A DNA stretch of 64,000 bases, taken from assembly GCA_016213735.1 (NCBI GenBank), contig JACQZU010000003.1:1-64000 (forward strand), given 5' to 3'. The DNA comes from Acidobacteriota bacterium (GTDB lineage Bacteria > Acidobacteriota > Holophagae > Holophagales > Holophagaceae). Below the pieces are notes generated by a model. The model saw only the letters and a list, made by a program, of their open reading frames with translations, ran no database searches and had not been told where the DNA came from. The position numbers and the translations under genes were made by a program. Positions 18,973-27,528 of the stretch are shown here, piece by piece. Numbering within the stretch: the stretch's first letter is position 1; each line of letters starts with the position of its first letter.

Positions 18973-19368
18973 GTGCGGACCCTCCTGCGCTTCGTCTTCT
19001 CGGCCATCGGCCTCCTGGCCGCCGCGTCGCTGGTGCCTGGGATCCACCGGGGGACCTTCCTGGAGCTGCTGGCTGTGGCGGTGCTTCTGGGAGCGCTCCA
19101 CGCGACCCTCGGGACCCTCCTCAAGTTCCTGGCCTTCGTGCCCGTGGCCCTCTCCCTGGGCTGCTTCAGCCTGGTGATCAACGGCCTGGTCTTCTGGCTG
19201 GCGGGCCTGCTCTCTGAAAGCCTGGGCCTGGGGTTCCGGGTCCAGGGCTTCTGGGCGGGCTTCTTCGGCGCCCTGCTCTCCTCCTTCGTGGCCTGGCTGC
19301 TGGAGATGACCCTGCTCGGCCGCCGGAGGGGGCCCGGTCCCCCACCGCCCGTGAAGATCCTCAACTGA
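18973..19368 (+). CDS. Phage-holin-4-superfamily (YvlD-like) membrane protein
   Basis: 131 residues from GTG 18973 (the nearby ATG at 18965 is out of frame). Four membrane segments are visible across residues 1-112, with the conserved 'GTLLKFLAFVPVALSLGCFSLVINGLVFWLA' region typical of the YvlD/PF04020 family. Despite the family name these are ordinary chromosomal inner-membrane proteins, not evidence of phage. The C-terminal tail is basic and Pro-rich. It is 10 bp ahead of another small membrane protein. Confidence 0.75.
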   Translation: MRTLLRFVFSAIGLLAAASLVPGIHRGTFLELLAVAVLLGALHATLGTLLKFLAFVPVALSLGCFSLVINGLVFWLAGLLSESLGLGFRVQGFWAGFFGALLSSFVAWLLEMTLLGRRRGPGPPPPVKILN

Positions 19369-19378
19369 GCAGGCCGGC

Positions 19379-19597
19379 ATGTCCCCCTTCGCCGCCTCCT
19401 TCCTGCTCTCCGCCCTGGGCGCGGGGCTGGTCGTCCAGGGCCTGCTCAAGCGGCGCCGGGGGGAGCGGCACGGACCCGGGGAGGTGCTGGACGCCCAGGC
19501 CTTCGCCCGGGCGGGACGGGAACAGGGAAACCCGCTGATCCTGGTGGGGGCCGTGCTCTTGGCCTTCCCCCTGCTGGTCTGGCTCCTGGGCCGCTGA
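19379..19597 (+). CDS. Small two-helix membrane protein
   Basis: 72 residues with a hydrophobic segment at each end (about 4-22 and 52-70) and a basic, Gly-rich centre (KRRRGERHG). ATG 19379 lies 10 bp after the holin-like gene, so the two form a pair. Codon positions are consistent with coding. No family recognised; the short length and weak ribosome site leave some doubt. Confidence 0.55.
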   Translation: MSPFAASFLLSALGAGLVVQGLLKRRRGERHGPGEVLDAQAFARAGREQGNPLILVGAVLLAFPLLVWLLGR

Positions 19598-19660
19598 ACC
19601 GCCCCGTCCCAGGCGGATTTTGTGGGCTGGCCCGCCGGTTCCGCGGGGTAGATTGATCGC

Positions 19661-20896
19661 ATGTCCCCGGCACGGAAGCTGCTGCTGCTCCTGACGAGCA
19701 TCAACCTGGTGAACTACCTGGACCGCTACGTGGTGCTGGCGGTGCTGGAGCCCCTGGGGCGGGACCTGCACCTCAGCGACGACCAGTTGGGCCGGCTGAG
19801 CTTTGTCTTCATCGTGGTCTACATGCTGGCCGCGCCCATCTTCGGCCTGCTGGGAGACCGCTTCCCCCGCCCCCGGCTCGTGGCGGCGGGGATCGTCCTG
19901 TGGAGCCTGGCCACGGCGGGGGCCGCCTTCGCCCACAGCTACCCCATGCTGCTGCTCTGCCGCTCCCTGGTGGGGGTGGGCGAGGCGGCCTACGCGAGCC
20001 TGGGTCCGCCCATGCTGGCGGACAGTTTTCCCGAACGGGAGCGGGCCCAGAAATTCACCTGGTTCTACCTCGCCATCCCCGTGGGGAGCGCGCTGGGCTA
20101 CGGCCTGGGGGGCGGCATCGCGGGCCTCCTGGGCTGGCGGATGGCCTTCCTCATCGCGGGGATTCCGGGGCTGCTCCTGGCCCTGTGGATGGGGTTCCAG
20201 AGCGACCCGGAACGGGGAGCCCACGACAGCATGCCCGACGCCACCGCGGGGCGTTCCTGGGGGGTTCGCCTCGGCGCGATCTTCACGAACCGGGTCTGGC
20301 TGGCGTGCACGGCCAGCTACGTGGCCTACACCTTCGCCATGGGGGTGCTCAGCGCCTGGGCCCCGGTGCTCCTGCAGCGGCGCTTCGCCGTGGGCGTGTC
20401 CCAGGCAGGCCTGGTCTTCGGGGGCTTTGCCTTCGCCACCGGGGTGGCCGGGACCTTCCTGGGGGGAAAGCTCACGGACCGCCTCCAGGACCGCTGGCCC
20501 GACGCCGGGCTCTGGATCTCGGGCCTCACCCTCCTGGCGGCGGCGCCCGTGGTAGCCCTGGCCCTGCGGGTCCAGACCCTGGGAGCGGTCTACGCCCTCT
20601 TCTTCGCGGGGATGCTCCTGCTCTTCATCAACACCAGCCCGGTGAACGCCGTGACCGTGAGTTGCCTGCCCCCCAGCGTGCGGGCCACCGGGACGGCCCT
20701 CAACGTCCTGCTCATCCACCTGCTGGGGGACGCCGTGAGCCCCTGGTGGGCCGGCCACCGCTCCGATGCGTTCCAGGCGGCGGGCTTGGCCCCCGGGCTC
20801 GCCGTGGCCCAGGCCATGGGCCTGGCGGTCCCGGCCATCCTCCTGGCGGGGGGGGCGCTCTGGTGGGCGCGGGCGCGAAGGGCCCTGGCCGAGTAG
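19661..20896 (+). CDS. MFS transporter, spinster-like
   Basis: 411 residues with twelve predicted membrane helices. The first helix carries INLVNYLDRYVV, and the loop after helix 2 reads GLLGDRFPR, both typical of the major facilitator superfamily and close to the spinster-type branch (NYxDR). The third-helix motif 'GVGEAAYASLGPPMLAD' is also typical of that branch. These proteins move small organic ions or lipids in exchange for protons. Substrate cannot be read from sequence. The stop is next to the TPR-protein start, implying co-transcription. Confidence 0.85.
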   Translation: MSPARKLLLLLTSINLVNYLDRYVVLAVLEPLGRDLHLSDDQLGRLSFVFIVVYMLAAPIFGLLGDRFPRPRLVAAGIVLWSLATAGAAFAHSYPMLLLCRSLVGVGEAAYASLGPPMLADSFPERERAQKFTWFYLAIPVGSALGYGLGGGIAGLLGWRMAFLIAGIPGLLLALWMGFQSDPERGAHDSMPDATAGRSWGVRLGAIFTNRVWLACTASYVAYTFAMGVLSAWAPVLLQRRFAVGVSQAGLVFGGFAFATGVAGTFLGGKLTDRLQDRWPDAGLWISGLTLLAAAPVVALALRVQTLGAVYALFFAGMLLLFINTSPVNAVTVSCLPPSVRATGTALNVLLIHLLGDAVSPWWAGHRSDAFQAAGLAPGLAVAQAMGLAVPAILLAGGALWWARARRALAE

Positions 20897-20906
20897 GATG
20901 GCTCCC

Positions 20907-22262
20907 ATGGGACACGCGCAGCCCCCGAAAGGACGGCGGCAGGAAAGGGCGCCGGCCCTCGCGGGGATGGTCCAGGCCGCGGTCCGCATGGTGGAGCAGG
21001 GGAACTGGTCCCACGCCGAGACCCTGGCCAGGCAGGCCCTCCGGGAGGCCCCGGGGCATCCCGGCGCGGTGGCGGTCCTCGGCATCCTGGCGGTGGAGCG
21101 GGAGGATCTGCAGACCGGCCTGGTCCACTTGAAGGAAGCCCTGGCGGCCGGCCACCGCAGCGCGGCGGCCTACCGCTACCTCGGCTACGCCCTCTCCCGC
21201 CTGGGGGAAGTCGAGGGCGCCCTGGATGCCTGCCGCAGGGGACTCGAGATGGATCCCCGGGATCCCGCCCTGGCCAACAACATGGCCTCGGCGCTCATGA
21301 GCAAGGCCCGGTGGGAGGAAGCGCGGGGATGGGCCCTCCGGGCCCTGGAGTTGCAGCCCGAGTCCGCCCACGCCCGCTTCAACCTGGGATTGCTGGACCT
21401 CCAGAAGGAAGACTTCGAGGCAGGATGGGAAGGTTACGAGGCCCGCTGGGAACTTCCGGGTCACCGCCGGCCCTCCCTGGGGCGGGGCCTGTGGGGCGGC
21501 ACCCCCCTGCCGGGGAAACACCTCCTGGTCTACCCCGACCAGCGGGTGGAGGACACCCTCATGTTCGCCCGCTTCCTGCGGCCCGTGGCGGACCTGGGCC
21601 TGGCCGTCCACCTGGTGGTGCAGCCGGAGTTGAAGGACCTCTTCCACCCCTGGTCCTTCCTGGCCTCCCTCCGCGCCGCGGAGGAATCCCTACCGGAATT
21701 CGACGTGCACGCCAGCCTGGCCTCGCTTCCGCGCCTCCTCAAGGTCCGGAGGGAGACACCGGTCTGGAAGGGGCCCTACTTCTCCGTGCCTCTCCTGGTC
21801 CCCCACCGTGCGGAGCTGGACCGGCGCCTGGAGGTGGAAGGGCGGCGCATCGGCCTCCTCTGGCGGGATCCCTTCGCCCAGGGACCGGACCCCTTCCGCA
21901 GCCTGCCTCCGGAGGGCGCCCGGCACCTGGATCCCGGTGCCGCGGGGACCCTCTTCACGTTCTCCCCTCTGGGCTCGGCCCAGAACACCGTGGACCTCCA
22001 GGACTGCCTGGGCGGCCTGGCGGACCTGGCCCACGCCCTCTCCCGCCTGGACCTGCTGGTGAGCGTGGACGCCCCGGCCGCCCACCTCGCGGGAGCCATG
22101 GGCATCCCCACCCTGCTGCTCCTGCACCAGAATTCGGACTGGCGCTGGGGCCTGGGCCGGGAGGACAGCCCCTGGTACCCCGGACACCGCCTCCTGCGCC
22201 AGGCACGGTACGGAGACTGGAACGGTCCGCTCGCAGCGGCGGGGTCGCTGCTCAGGGAATGA
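20907..22262 (+). CDS. TPR protein with GT9-like C-terminal domain
   Basis: 451 residues from ATG 20907 (AGGA eight bases upstream; ATG 20898 in frame is an alternative). Residues about 15-165 form four to five tetratricopeptide repeats (for example 'AYRYLGYALSRLGEVEGAL'). Residues about 190-450 resemble the ADP-heptose-transferase-like domain found behind TPRs: 'LLVSVDAPAAHLAGAMGIPTL' and 'DWRWGLGREDSPWYP' match that family. A conserved nucleotide-sugar site is plausible, but the acceptor is unknown; it may glycosylate proteins or lipids. It ends just before a strong terminator and shares its operon with the MFS carrier. Confidence 0.8.
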   Translation: MGHAQPPKGRRQERAPALAGMVQAAVRMVEQGNWSHAETLARQALREAPGHPGAVAVLGILAVEREDLQTGLVHLKEALAAGHRSAAAYRYLGYALSRLGEVEGALDACRRGLEMDPRDPALANNMASALMSKARWEEARGWALRALELQPESAHARFNLGLLDLQKEDFEAGWEGYEARWELPGHRRPSLGRGLWGGTPLPGKHLLVYPDQRVEDTLMFARFLRPVADLGLAVHLVVQPELKDLFHPWSFLASLRAAEESLPEFDVHASLASLPRLLKVRRETPVWKGPYFSVPLLVPHRAELDRRLEVEGRRIGLLWRDPFAQGPDPFRSLPPEGARHLDPGAAGTLFTFSPLGSAQNTVDLQDCLGGLADLAHALSRLDLLVSVDAPAAHLAGAMGIPTLLLLHQNSDWRWGLGREDSPWYPGHRLLRQARYGDWNGPLAAAGSLLRE

Positions 22263-22264
22263 AA

Positions 22265-22288
22265 AAGGAGCGGGTGGCCCCGCTCCTT
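22265..22288. terminator. Bidirectional terminator hairpin
   Basis: Perfect 10-bp stem AAGGAGCGGG / CCCGCTCCTT with loop TGGC, preceded by A-rich and followed by CTTTC. It sits between the convergent TPR gene and lipase gene and can serve both strands. Confidence 0.85.
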
Positions 22289-22308
22289 CTTTCAGGACAT
22301 CCGTTCGC

Positions 22309-24873
22309 TCAGTCGAGCTGGGGGAAGGCCGTCCGCGGGTAGTCCGAATCGCCGCCCAGCCAGGCGTTGCTGGGCCAGTTGGCGGTGTCGGCGGGATCAG
22401 CCACGCGCCCGGTGAGGAGCCAGATGTAGAGCTGCTTCTGGGCGGCGGGGGTGTAGGCCGTCCCGTCCAGGAGCATGGAATGGCTCGCGGGGTTCGAGGG
22501 GGATCCGAACTGGAAGAGACCCTCGGTGGGACCCGTCACGGGGTTGGTGGCGGGGGCCAAGGAGGGCTTCAGGCCGCCCGCGCCGAGGAGGAAGGGCACG
22601 GTCGGGGCGGCCGCCCCGGCGTTGCGGACCTGGGCGAAGCCCGGCGCGATGTCGAACCCCGTCCCGAGGGCCCCCCAGCCGCCCAAGGCGTTCCCGAAAT
22701 GGTGCCCGTAGGTGTTCGGGATGGTGGTGTCCCCGATGGCTTCCTGGACGGTTGCCCGCCCGGAGAGGCGGGAGGGGAAGGGCAGGCCGTTGGGCTGGTT
22801 CTTGATCGGGGAGAGGGCCCAGGAGGGATCCACGGGGTCCACGATGGACTGCACCAGCATCATGAACTGGTCGTAGGAGTGGCTGCCGGGTGCCACCCCA
22901 GAGGCCTTGAGGCCGATGTTGGCGCTGTAGGCGAACCCGGCCTGGCTTTCCCGGATGACGTAAGCCACGCGGGCCCCGGGGGCGGAGAGGAAGGCATTGA
23001 TGTTGGAGCCGCCCGTCTGGCTGGAGTTACCTGCCAGGAAGTAGGACCCGATGATGGTCCCGAGGCTGTGCCCCAGGAACCGGGAGGCGCCCGTGGCCGC
23101 GATGTTCTTGCCGACGGCGGCCGCCACCGACTGGAGGCTGGTGGGATCGGCGGTGGGCTGCTTGAGGATGCGCTCCGCCCGCCAGAGGTTGAAACCGCCC
23201 TGCTGGACGTTGGTGCGGGTGTTCAGGATGGAGAGCAGGCTCATGAAGTTGGCGCCCCACTCCGAGGCGGCGCGTCCGTTGGCCAGGCCCCCGTGCAAGG
23301 GTGCGTCGATGGCCAGGACCGCGTAGCCGGCCGCGCAGATGGTGTTGGCCGCGGCGAGGATGTCCTCCTTCTGTGAGGTGATCCCGTGCTGGTAGAGCAT
23401 CACCGGGTAGCCGCCGCTCGGGGGAGCGGTGATCGGAGCGACGAAGAGGAAGGGCACGTTCCGCGTGACGTGGTAGAAGCCCGTGAGGGTCTTGCCGTCG
23501 GGCCGTGCGCCCTGGAGCACGCCGGTCCCGGGAACGGGAGCCGCGCCGGAGGGGTAGTAGCCGGGGTTGTAGGCGCCGGTGACGCCGTCCATCTTGCCGT
23601 CGGCCGGCTTGCTGGCCTGGGCCGCCACCACCGCGGGATCGATGTTCAGGTCGCCGCTCTGGAAGGTGCCCAGGGCGATGTAGCCCACCGCCGCGTGGGG
23701 AGCCTGGCTGAGGGGGGCCGGGAGCTGGGACCAGAAGGCGTTCACCAGGGTGGAGCCCAGGAACTGGCCCTGGCCCATGGCGCCGACGGAGACCCCGTTG
23801 TTCCACTGGCGGGCGGGGGCCGCGCCGAAGGGGAAGTTGGGCGCGGGGGCGTTGTTGGCCCAGGCCCAGAGGGCCACCTCCACGGGAACCTGGGTGGCCG
23901 CGCTGTCGAGGATCAGGCGGGTGGCCACGGAGCCGGAGGTGATGAATCGCCCGATGAGGCGGATGTTGTCCATGCTGGCGATGCCCGTGGCACCGGCCCC
24001 GGCGGCGGCCTTGCCGGAGGCGTCGGCGCTGGCGCTGGCCACCAGGTCGGCCATGGTCTTCGCGTAGCCCGAGAGGGCGATGTTGGAACCGGACATGGCG
24101 TTGCCGCGGATCTTCTCCAGGTCCCCGGTGGTGGAGGCCCCCAGCCAGGCGGCGGGGTTGGCGGGGTCCGTGAGGTCCGTGAGGGGCTTCTGGTACTTCA
24201 GGTAGTTGAAGATCAGGGCCGAGCGGACGGGGAGGCCGGAGGCCGTGTCCTTGACCCCGTCCGTGATCACGTAGACGAAGCGGCTGCCGGCGGGCAGCGG
24301 GATCCGGGGGGAGAGCTGGACCGCGGCGCCAGCCACGCCGAAGGGGTTGGCCAGCGTGGGGGTGGTGGGGACCTTGGTGCTGTTGGCGTCCCCGGGGGTG
24401 GCACGGTCATACCAGGTGAAGGAGGTCTCGGTGCTGAAGAGGGCCGTCACGTCCCGGAAGCCCAGCTTGCCGTTCTCGGTGCCGTCGGAGTCCGGCAGGC
24501 ACATGAAGACCTTGATGGAGCCCGCGGGAGCGGTCACGGGGGCGTCGAAGGTCACCTTGATGGGGCTGCTGAGGCCCGCCACGGCGTTGGTGTTGCCCAC
24601 CTCGTTCTGGTTGATCCAGGCCATGGCCTTGTCGGGGGCCAGGGGCACGCCGGCCGCGGGCACCACCGGGGTGGTGACGGCCGCGGTCAGGAGCACGTTG
24701 GGCAGGGGGATGATGCCCGCGCTGGGGCTGAACTGGGCCGAGTTGGTGCTGGCGGCCGGGGGGAAGTCCGCGGGGCCGGCGGCGGCGGTGGGCGACCCGC
24801 CCGCGTTGGAACTGCACGCCAGCAGCGTGAGGAGCGAAAGGCCGACGGACGCCTGAAGGGCGTGGATCTTCAT
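22309..24873 (-). CDS. Pla-1/VolA-type extracellular lipase lipoprotein
   Basis: 854 residues. Lipoprotein leader with lipobox LLAC near residue 20. The N-terminal region (about 50-450) resembles the virulence-factor lipase N-domain ('FTWYDR', 'LFNYLKYQKPLT'-type segments). The alpha/beta-hydrolase domain begins near 500 with 'GYPVMLYQHGIT'; the nucleophile elbow is G-H-S603-L-G. Relatives in Vibrio and Aeromonas are surface lysophospholipases or lipases. The likely acid and His fall in the C-terminal part (for example 'PASHSMLLDG'). Probably acts at the cell surface on exogenous lipids. Convergent to the TPR gene; separated from the upstream lipoprotein gene by a hairpin. Confidence 0.8.
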   Translation of the reverse strand: MKIHALQASVGLSLLTLLACSSNAGGSPTAAAGPADFPPAASTNSAQFSPSAGIIPLPNVLLTAAVTTPVVPAAGVPLAPDKAMAWINQNEVGNTNAVAGLSSPIKVTFDAPVTAPAGSIKVFMCLPDSDGTENGKLGFRDVTALFSTETSFTWYDRATPGDANSTKVPTTPTLANPFGVAGAAVQLSPRIPLPAGSRFVYVITDGVKDTASGLPVRSALIFNYLKYQKPLTDLTDPANPAAWLGASTTGDLEKIRGNAMSGSNIALSGYAKTMADLVASASADASGKAAAGAGATGIASMDNIRLIGRFITSGSVATRLILDSAATQVPVEVALWAWANNAPAPNFPFGAAPARQWNNGVSVGAMGQGQFLGSTLVNAFWSQLPAPLSQAPHAAVGYIALGTFQSGDLNIDPAVVAAQASKPADGKMDGVTGAYNPGYYPSGAAPVPGTGVLQGARPDGKTLTGFYHVTRNVPFLFVAPITAPPSGGYPVMLYQHGITSQKEDILAAANTICAAGYAVLAIDAPLHGGLANGRAASEWGANFMSLLSILNTRTNVQQGGFNLWRAERILKQPTADPTSLQSVAAAVGKNIAATGASRFLGHSLGTIIGSYFLAGNSSQTGGSNINAFLSAPGARVAYVIRESQAGFAYSANIGLKASGVAPGSHSYDQFMMLVQSIVDPVDPSWALSPIKNQPNGLPFPSRLSGRATVQEAIGDTTIPNTYGHHFGNALGGWGALGTGFDIAPGFAQVRNAGAAAPTVPFLLGAGGLKPSLAPATNPVTGPTEGLFQFGSPSNPASHSMLLDGTAYTPAAQKQLYIWLLTGRVADPADTANWPSNAWLGGDSDYPRTAFPQLD

Positions 24874-24908
24874 GGAAGCTCCTGAGGGTGAAGGACTGGA
24901 AAGGAAGT

Positions 24909-24935
24909 GGCTCCCACGATAGCCCCGTGGGAGCC
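24909..24935. terminator. Intergenic hairpin between lipoprotein genes
   Basis: Perfect 10-bp stem GGCTCCCACG / CGTGGGAGCC with a 7-base loop. It lies after the coiled-coil lipoprotein stop and before the lipase start (both minus strand). A second small hairpin with a T/A-rich loop (CAGGGAATTTTTCCTG) at about 24946-24961 comes first on the minus strand. Together they probably terminate or attenuate read-through. Confidence 0.6.
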
Positions 24936-24980
24936 GATCCGCAAACAGGGAATTTTTCCTGCTTTACCCCGGGTCAGGGG

Positions 24981-26123
24981 CTATTCCGACACGGCGAAGA
25001 CCACCTTCTCGTTCCGGAAGCGGTCCTTGGCCAGGATCTTGATCGTGGCGCTCTGCTTGTCCTCGGAGATGGTGAGCCGGTAGTGCTCGTCCTTCACCAG
25101 TGAGCCCGGCACCACGTTCACCTTGCCGATCTTCTTCACCCCCGCCTCCTGGGCCGTGAGCTTCAGCTCGTCGCTGGAGCGCAGGTCCAGGTCGTGGTCG
25201 AAGAGGTCGTCGGTCCACTTGGCCCCGCTGCGGTCCTTGGCGAAGACGGGGATGATGATGACCCCCTTCTGTTCCAGGGCCTTCCGCTCGCCCACGAGGT
25301 AGTGGAGGGAGTTGAGCTTGGACTTCTGCTTCTCGTTGGTGGCCGAGAGGGCGTTCATCTCGTCCATGAGCTTGGCCTTCTCGGTGCGCAGGCCGGCGAT
25401 CTCCTCCTCGATCTGCTTCTTCTGGGTGACGAGGTCGTTGACCTCCTCCTGGAGCTTCTCGCTCTGGGCGATGGCCGTGTCCCGCTCCCCCTCGACCTTC
25501 TCCCGCTCTTCGCGGACCAGGTCGTTGGGGGTGATCTTGGCCTTGCCCTGGCTCACCCAGCTTCCGTACACGCCGTTGGCGTAGAAGTGGTACACCTCGA
25601 AGCCCGCGGCCAGCTTCTCCATGATGTTGACCCGGGAGATGAGCCGCTTGGCCTCCTCGTCGTTCACCCCCTTCTTCTTCAGGAAGCGCAGGGCCATTCC
25701 GTAGTGGCTGTCCCCGGGCTTGGCGAGGTCCGGCTTCGGCAGGGCCGCCCGGAGCTTGCTGATCTTCTCGTTGAGATCCTTGATCTCCTTGTCCTTTTCC
25801 AGGACCTCCTGGAGCAGGGCCTGGTAGGAACTGTTCTTCTCCGCCTTGATGCGCTCCTCGAGGGCCTTCTTCTGTTCCTCGGTGAGCTGCAGGGTCTCGG
25901 CGTTGGGCTTGATGTCGGTCACCCCGGCCTGCTGGAGCTTCTGGGCCTGGCTCCCGCCGGTCGTGTTGGCCTGCTGGCTCAGCTTGTCCAGCTCGGCCGC
26001 CTTCTGGCTCAGCTCCTTGATCTCCTTCTCCTCGGCGCTTCCGCGCTTGCAGCCGGGCGCCACCGTGAGGGTGGCCACCGTGAGAAGGCCCAGCAGGGCC
26101 AGGTACAGACGGGGGAATCGCAT
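24981..26123 (-). CDS. Coiled-coil lipoprotein, unknown function
   Basis: 380 residues; ATG 26123 has GGGAGG upstream. Signal peptide ends in APGC at about residue 25, a lipobox-like site. Residues about 30-125 and 205-275 are heptad-rich coiled coils (Lys/Glu/Gln/Leu). Between them is a compact segment with 'GFEVYHFYANGVYGSW'. The last 100 residues are strand-rich ('GVIIIPVFAKD', 'HYRLTISEDKQSATIKIL'). No family recognised. A lipid-anchored periplasmic scaffold is the simplest reading. Divergent from metK across 181 bp. Confidence 0.7.
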   Translation of the reverse strand: MRFPRLYLALLGLLTVATLTVAPGCKRGSAEEKEIKELSQKAAELDKLSQQANTTGGSQAQKLQQAGVTDIKPNAETLQLTEEQKKALEERIKAEKNSSYQALLQEVLEKDKEIKDLNEKISKLRAALPKPDLAKPGDSHYGMALRFLKKKGVNDEEAKRLISRVNIMEKLAAGFEVYHFYANGVYGSWVSQGKAKITPNDLVREEREKVEGERDTAIAQSEKLQEEVNDLVTQKKQIEEEIAGLRTEKAKLMDEMNALSATNEKQKSKLNSLHYLVGERKALEQKGVIIIPVFAKDRSGAKWTDDLFDHDLDLRSSDELKLTAQEAGVKKIGKVNVVPGSLVKDEHYRLTISEDKQSATIKILAKDRFRNEKVVFAVSE

Positions 26124-26304
26124 GGGGACCTCCCTGGGGGTCGGGCAAGGGGCTTAGGTGCCTGCAATAAAGCGACCCTAAACCTTACTCCCCGGCCCCT
26201 CGGAATGACAAGCGGGAGCGCCGCGGGCCCCCGGGGCGGGGCCCCCATGCTGATATTCTGTCGCTTTCCCCGGGTGATCGGCCCGGACCGTCCCCGGAGC
26301 ACCC

Positions 26305-27447
26305 ATGGCCACCAGCGGCAGGCACCTGTTCACATCCGAGAGTGTCACCGAGGGCCACCCGGACAAGATTTCCGACCAGATCAGCGACGCCGTGCTGGAC
26401 GCGGCCCTCACCGACGATCCCGCGAGCCGCGTGGCTTGCGAGACCCTGGTTACCACGGGCCTGGTGGTGGTGGCCGGCGAGATCACCACCCGGACCTACA
26501 TCCCCGTGGCCCAGCTCGTGCGCCGGGTGGTCCGCGAGATCGGGTACGACCACAGCACCAAGGGCTTCGACGCCGACACCTGCGGGGTGATGGTGACCCT
26601 GGACCGCCAGAGCCCTGACATCGCCATGGGGGTGGACCGCGGGGGCGCCGGGGACCAGGGCCTGATGTTCGGCTACGCGAGCCGGGAGACCCCGGAGCTG
26701 ATGCCCGCCCCGATCCAGTACGCCCACAGCCTCACCCGGCGTCTCGCGGAGGTCCGCAAGGATGGCACGCTCCCCTGGCTGCGCCCCGACGGCAAGAGCC
26801 AGGTGACCGTGGAATACGAGGGCGACAAGGTCCGCCGCATCGACACGGTGGTGGTGAGCACGCAGCACGACGAGGCCGTGCCCCTTGCCACCATCCACGC
26901 CGAGATCGAGAAGCTGGTGATCCGCTACGCCCTTCCCGAGGAGCTGGTGGACGCCCGGACCAAGTTCTTCATCAACCCCACGGGGCGCTTCGTCATCGGC
27001 GGGCCCATGGGCGACTGCGGCCTCACGGGCCGCAAGATCATCGTGGACAGCTACGGCGGCGCGGGCCGCCACGGGGGCGGGGCCTTCTCCGGGAAGGACC
27101 CCAGCAAGGTGGACCGGAGCGCCGCCTACATGGGCCGCTACGTCGCCAAGAACATCGTGGCGGCCGGCCTGGCGGACCGCTGCGAGCTCCAGCTGGCCTA
27201 TGCGATCGGCGTGGCCGAGCCCGTCTCCATCGCGGTGGACACCTTCGGCACCGGCCAGGTGCCGGACGAGGCCATCGTGAAGGCCGTGCGGGAGGTCTTC
27301 AGCTGCACCCCCGAGGCCATGATCCAGACCCTGGATCTGCGGAAGCCGGTCTTCCGGGATACCGCGGCCTACGGCCACTTCGGACGCCCCGAATTCAGCT
27401 GGGAGCGGGTGGACAAGGCCGAGGCGCTGAAGGCCGCGGCGAGGTGA
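26305..27447 (+). CDS. metK: S-adenosylmethionine synthetase
   Basis: 380 residues, the normal length. Makes S-adenosylmethionine from ATP and methionine in the cytoplasm. Family motifs are complete: [17 protein letters not shown] near the N-terminus (Mg/ATP binding), '[12 protein letters not shown]' and the phosphate loop '[19 protein letters not shown]'. Start ATG 26305 is the one giving the canonical [13 protein letters not shown] opening. No SAM-I, SAM-II or SAH riboswitch pattern is seen in the 181 bp upstream. A hairpin-rich repeat follows the gene. Confidence 0.97.
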   Translation: MATSGRHLFTSESVTEGHPDKISDQISDAVLDAALTDDPASRVACETLVTTGLVVVAGEITTRTYIPVAQLVRRVVREIGYDHSTKGFDADTCGVMVTLDRQSPDIAMGVDRGGAGDQGLMFGYASRETPELMPAPIQYAHSLTRRLAEVRKDGTLPWLRPDGKSQVTVEYEGDKVRRIDTVVVSTQHDEAVPLATIHAEIEKLVIRYALPEELVDARTKFFINPTGRFVIGGPMGDCGLTGRKIIVDSYGGAGRHGGGAFSGKDPSKVDRSAAYMGRYVAKNIVAAGLADRCELQLAYAIGVAEPVSIAVDTFGTGQVPDEAIVKAVREVFSCTPEAMIQTLDLRKPVFRDTAAYGHFGRPEFSWERVDKAEALKAAAR

Positions 27448-27462
27448 AAACAAGGGATTGAT

Positions 27463-27512
27463 GGCCGCCAAGAAAGGATAGGGGCTTCTTGGCGCTCCTG
27501 GAGCCTTGGCGG
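27463..27512. repeat. Hairpin repeat after metK
   Basis: CGCCAAGAA (27466-27474) is matched by TTCTTGGCG (27486-27494) and again by CTTGGCGG (27505-27512). The alternate pairings resemble the dispersed CTTGGCG-type intergenic repeats seen in many bacterial genomes. It lies between convergent genes and may act as a terminator for both. Confidence 0.6.
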
Positions 27513-27528
27513 AGATCCCGCTCTATTT

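Noticed and set aside
18973-19368. Holin as sign of a prophage
   Set aside because: The PF04020 family is chromosomal and no other phage gene is nearby.
26124-26304. SAM riboswitch upstream of metK
   Set aside because: None of the conserved cores of the SAM-I, SAM-II or SAH classes could be found.
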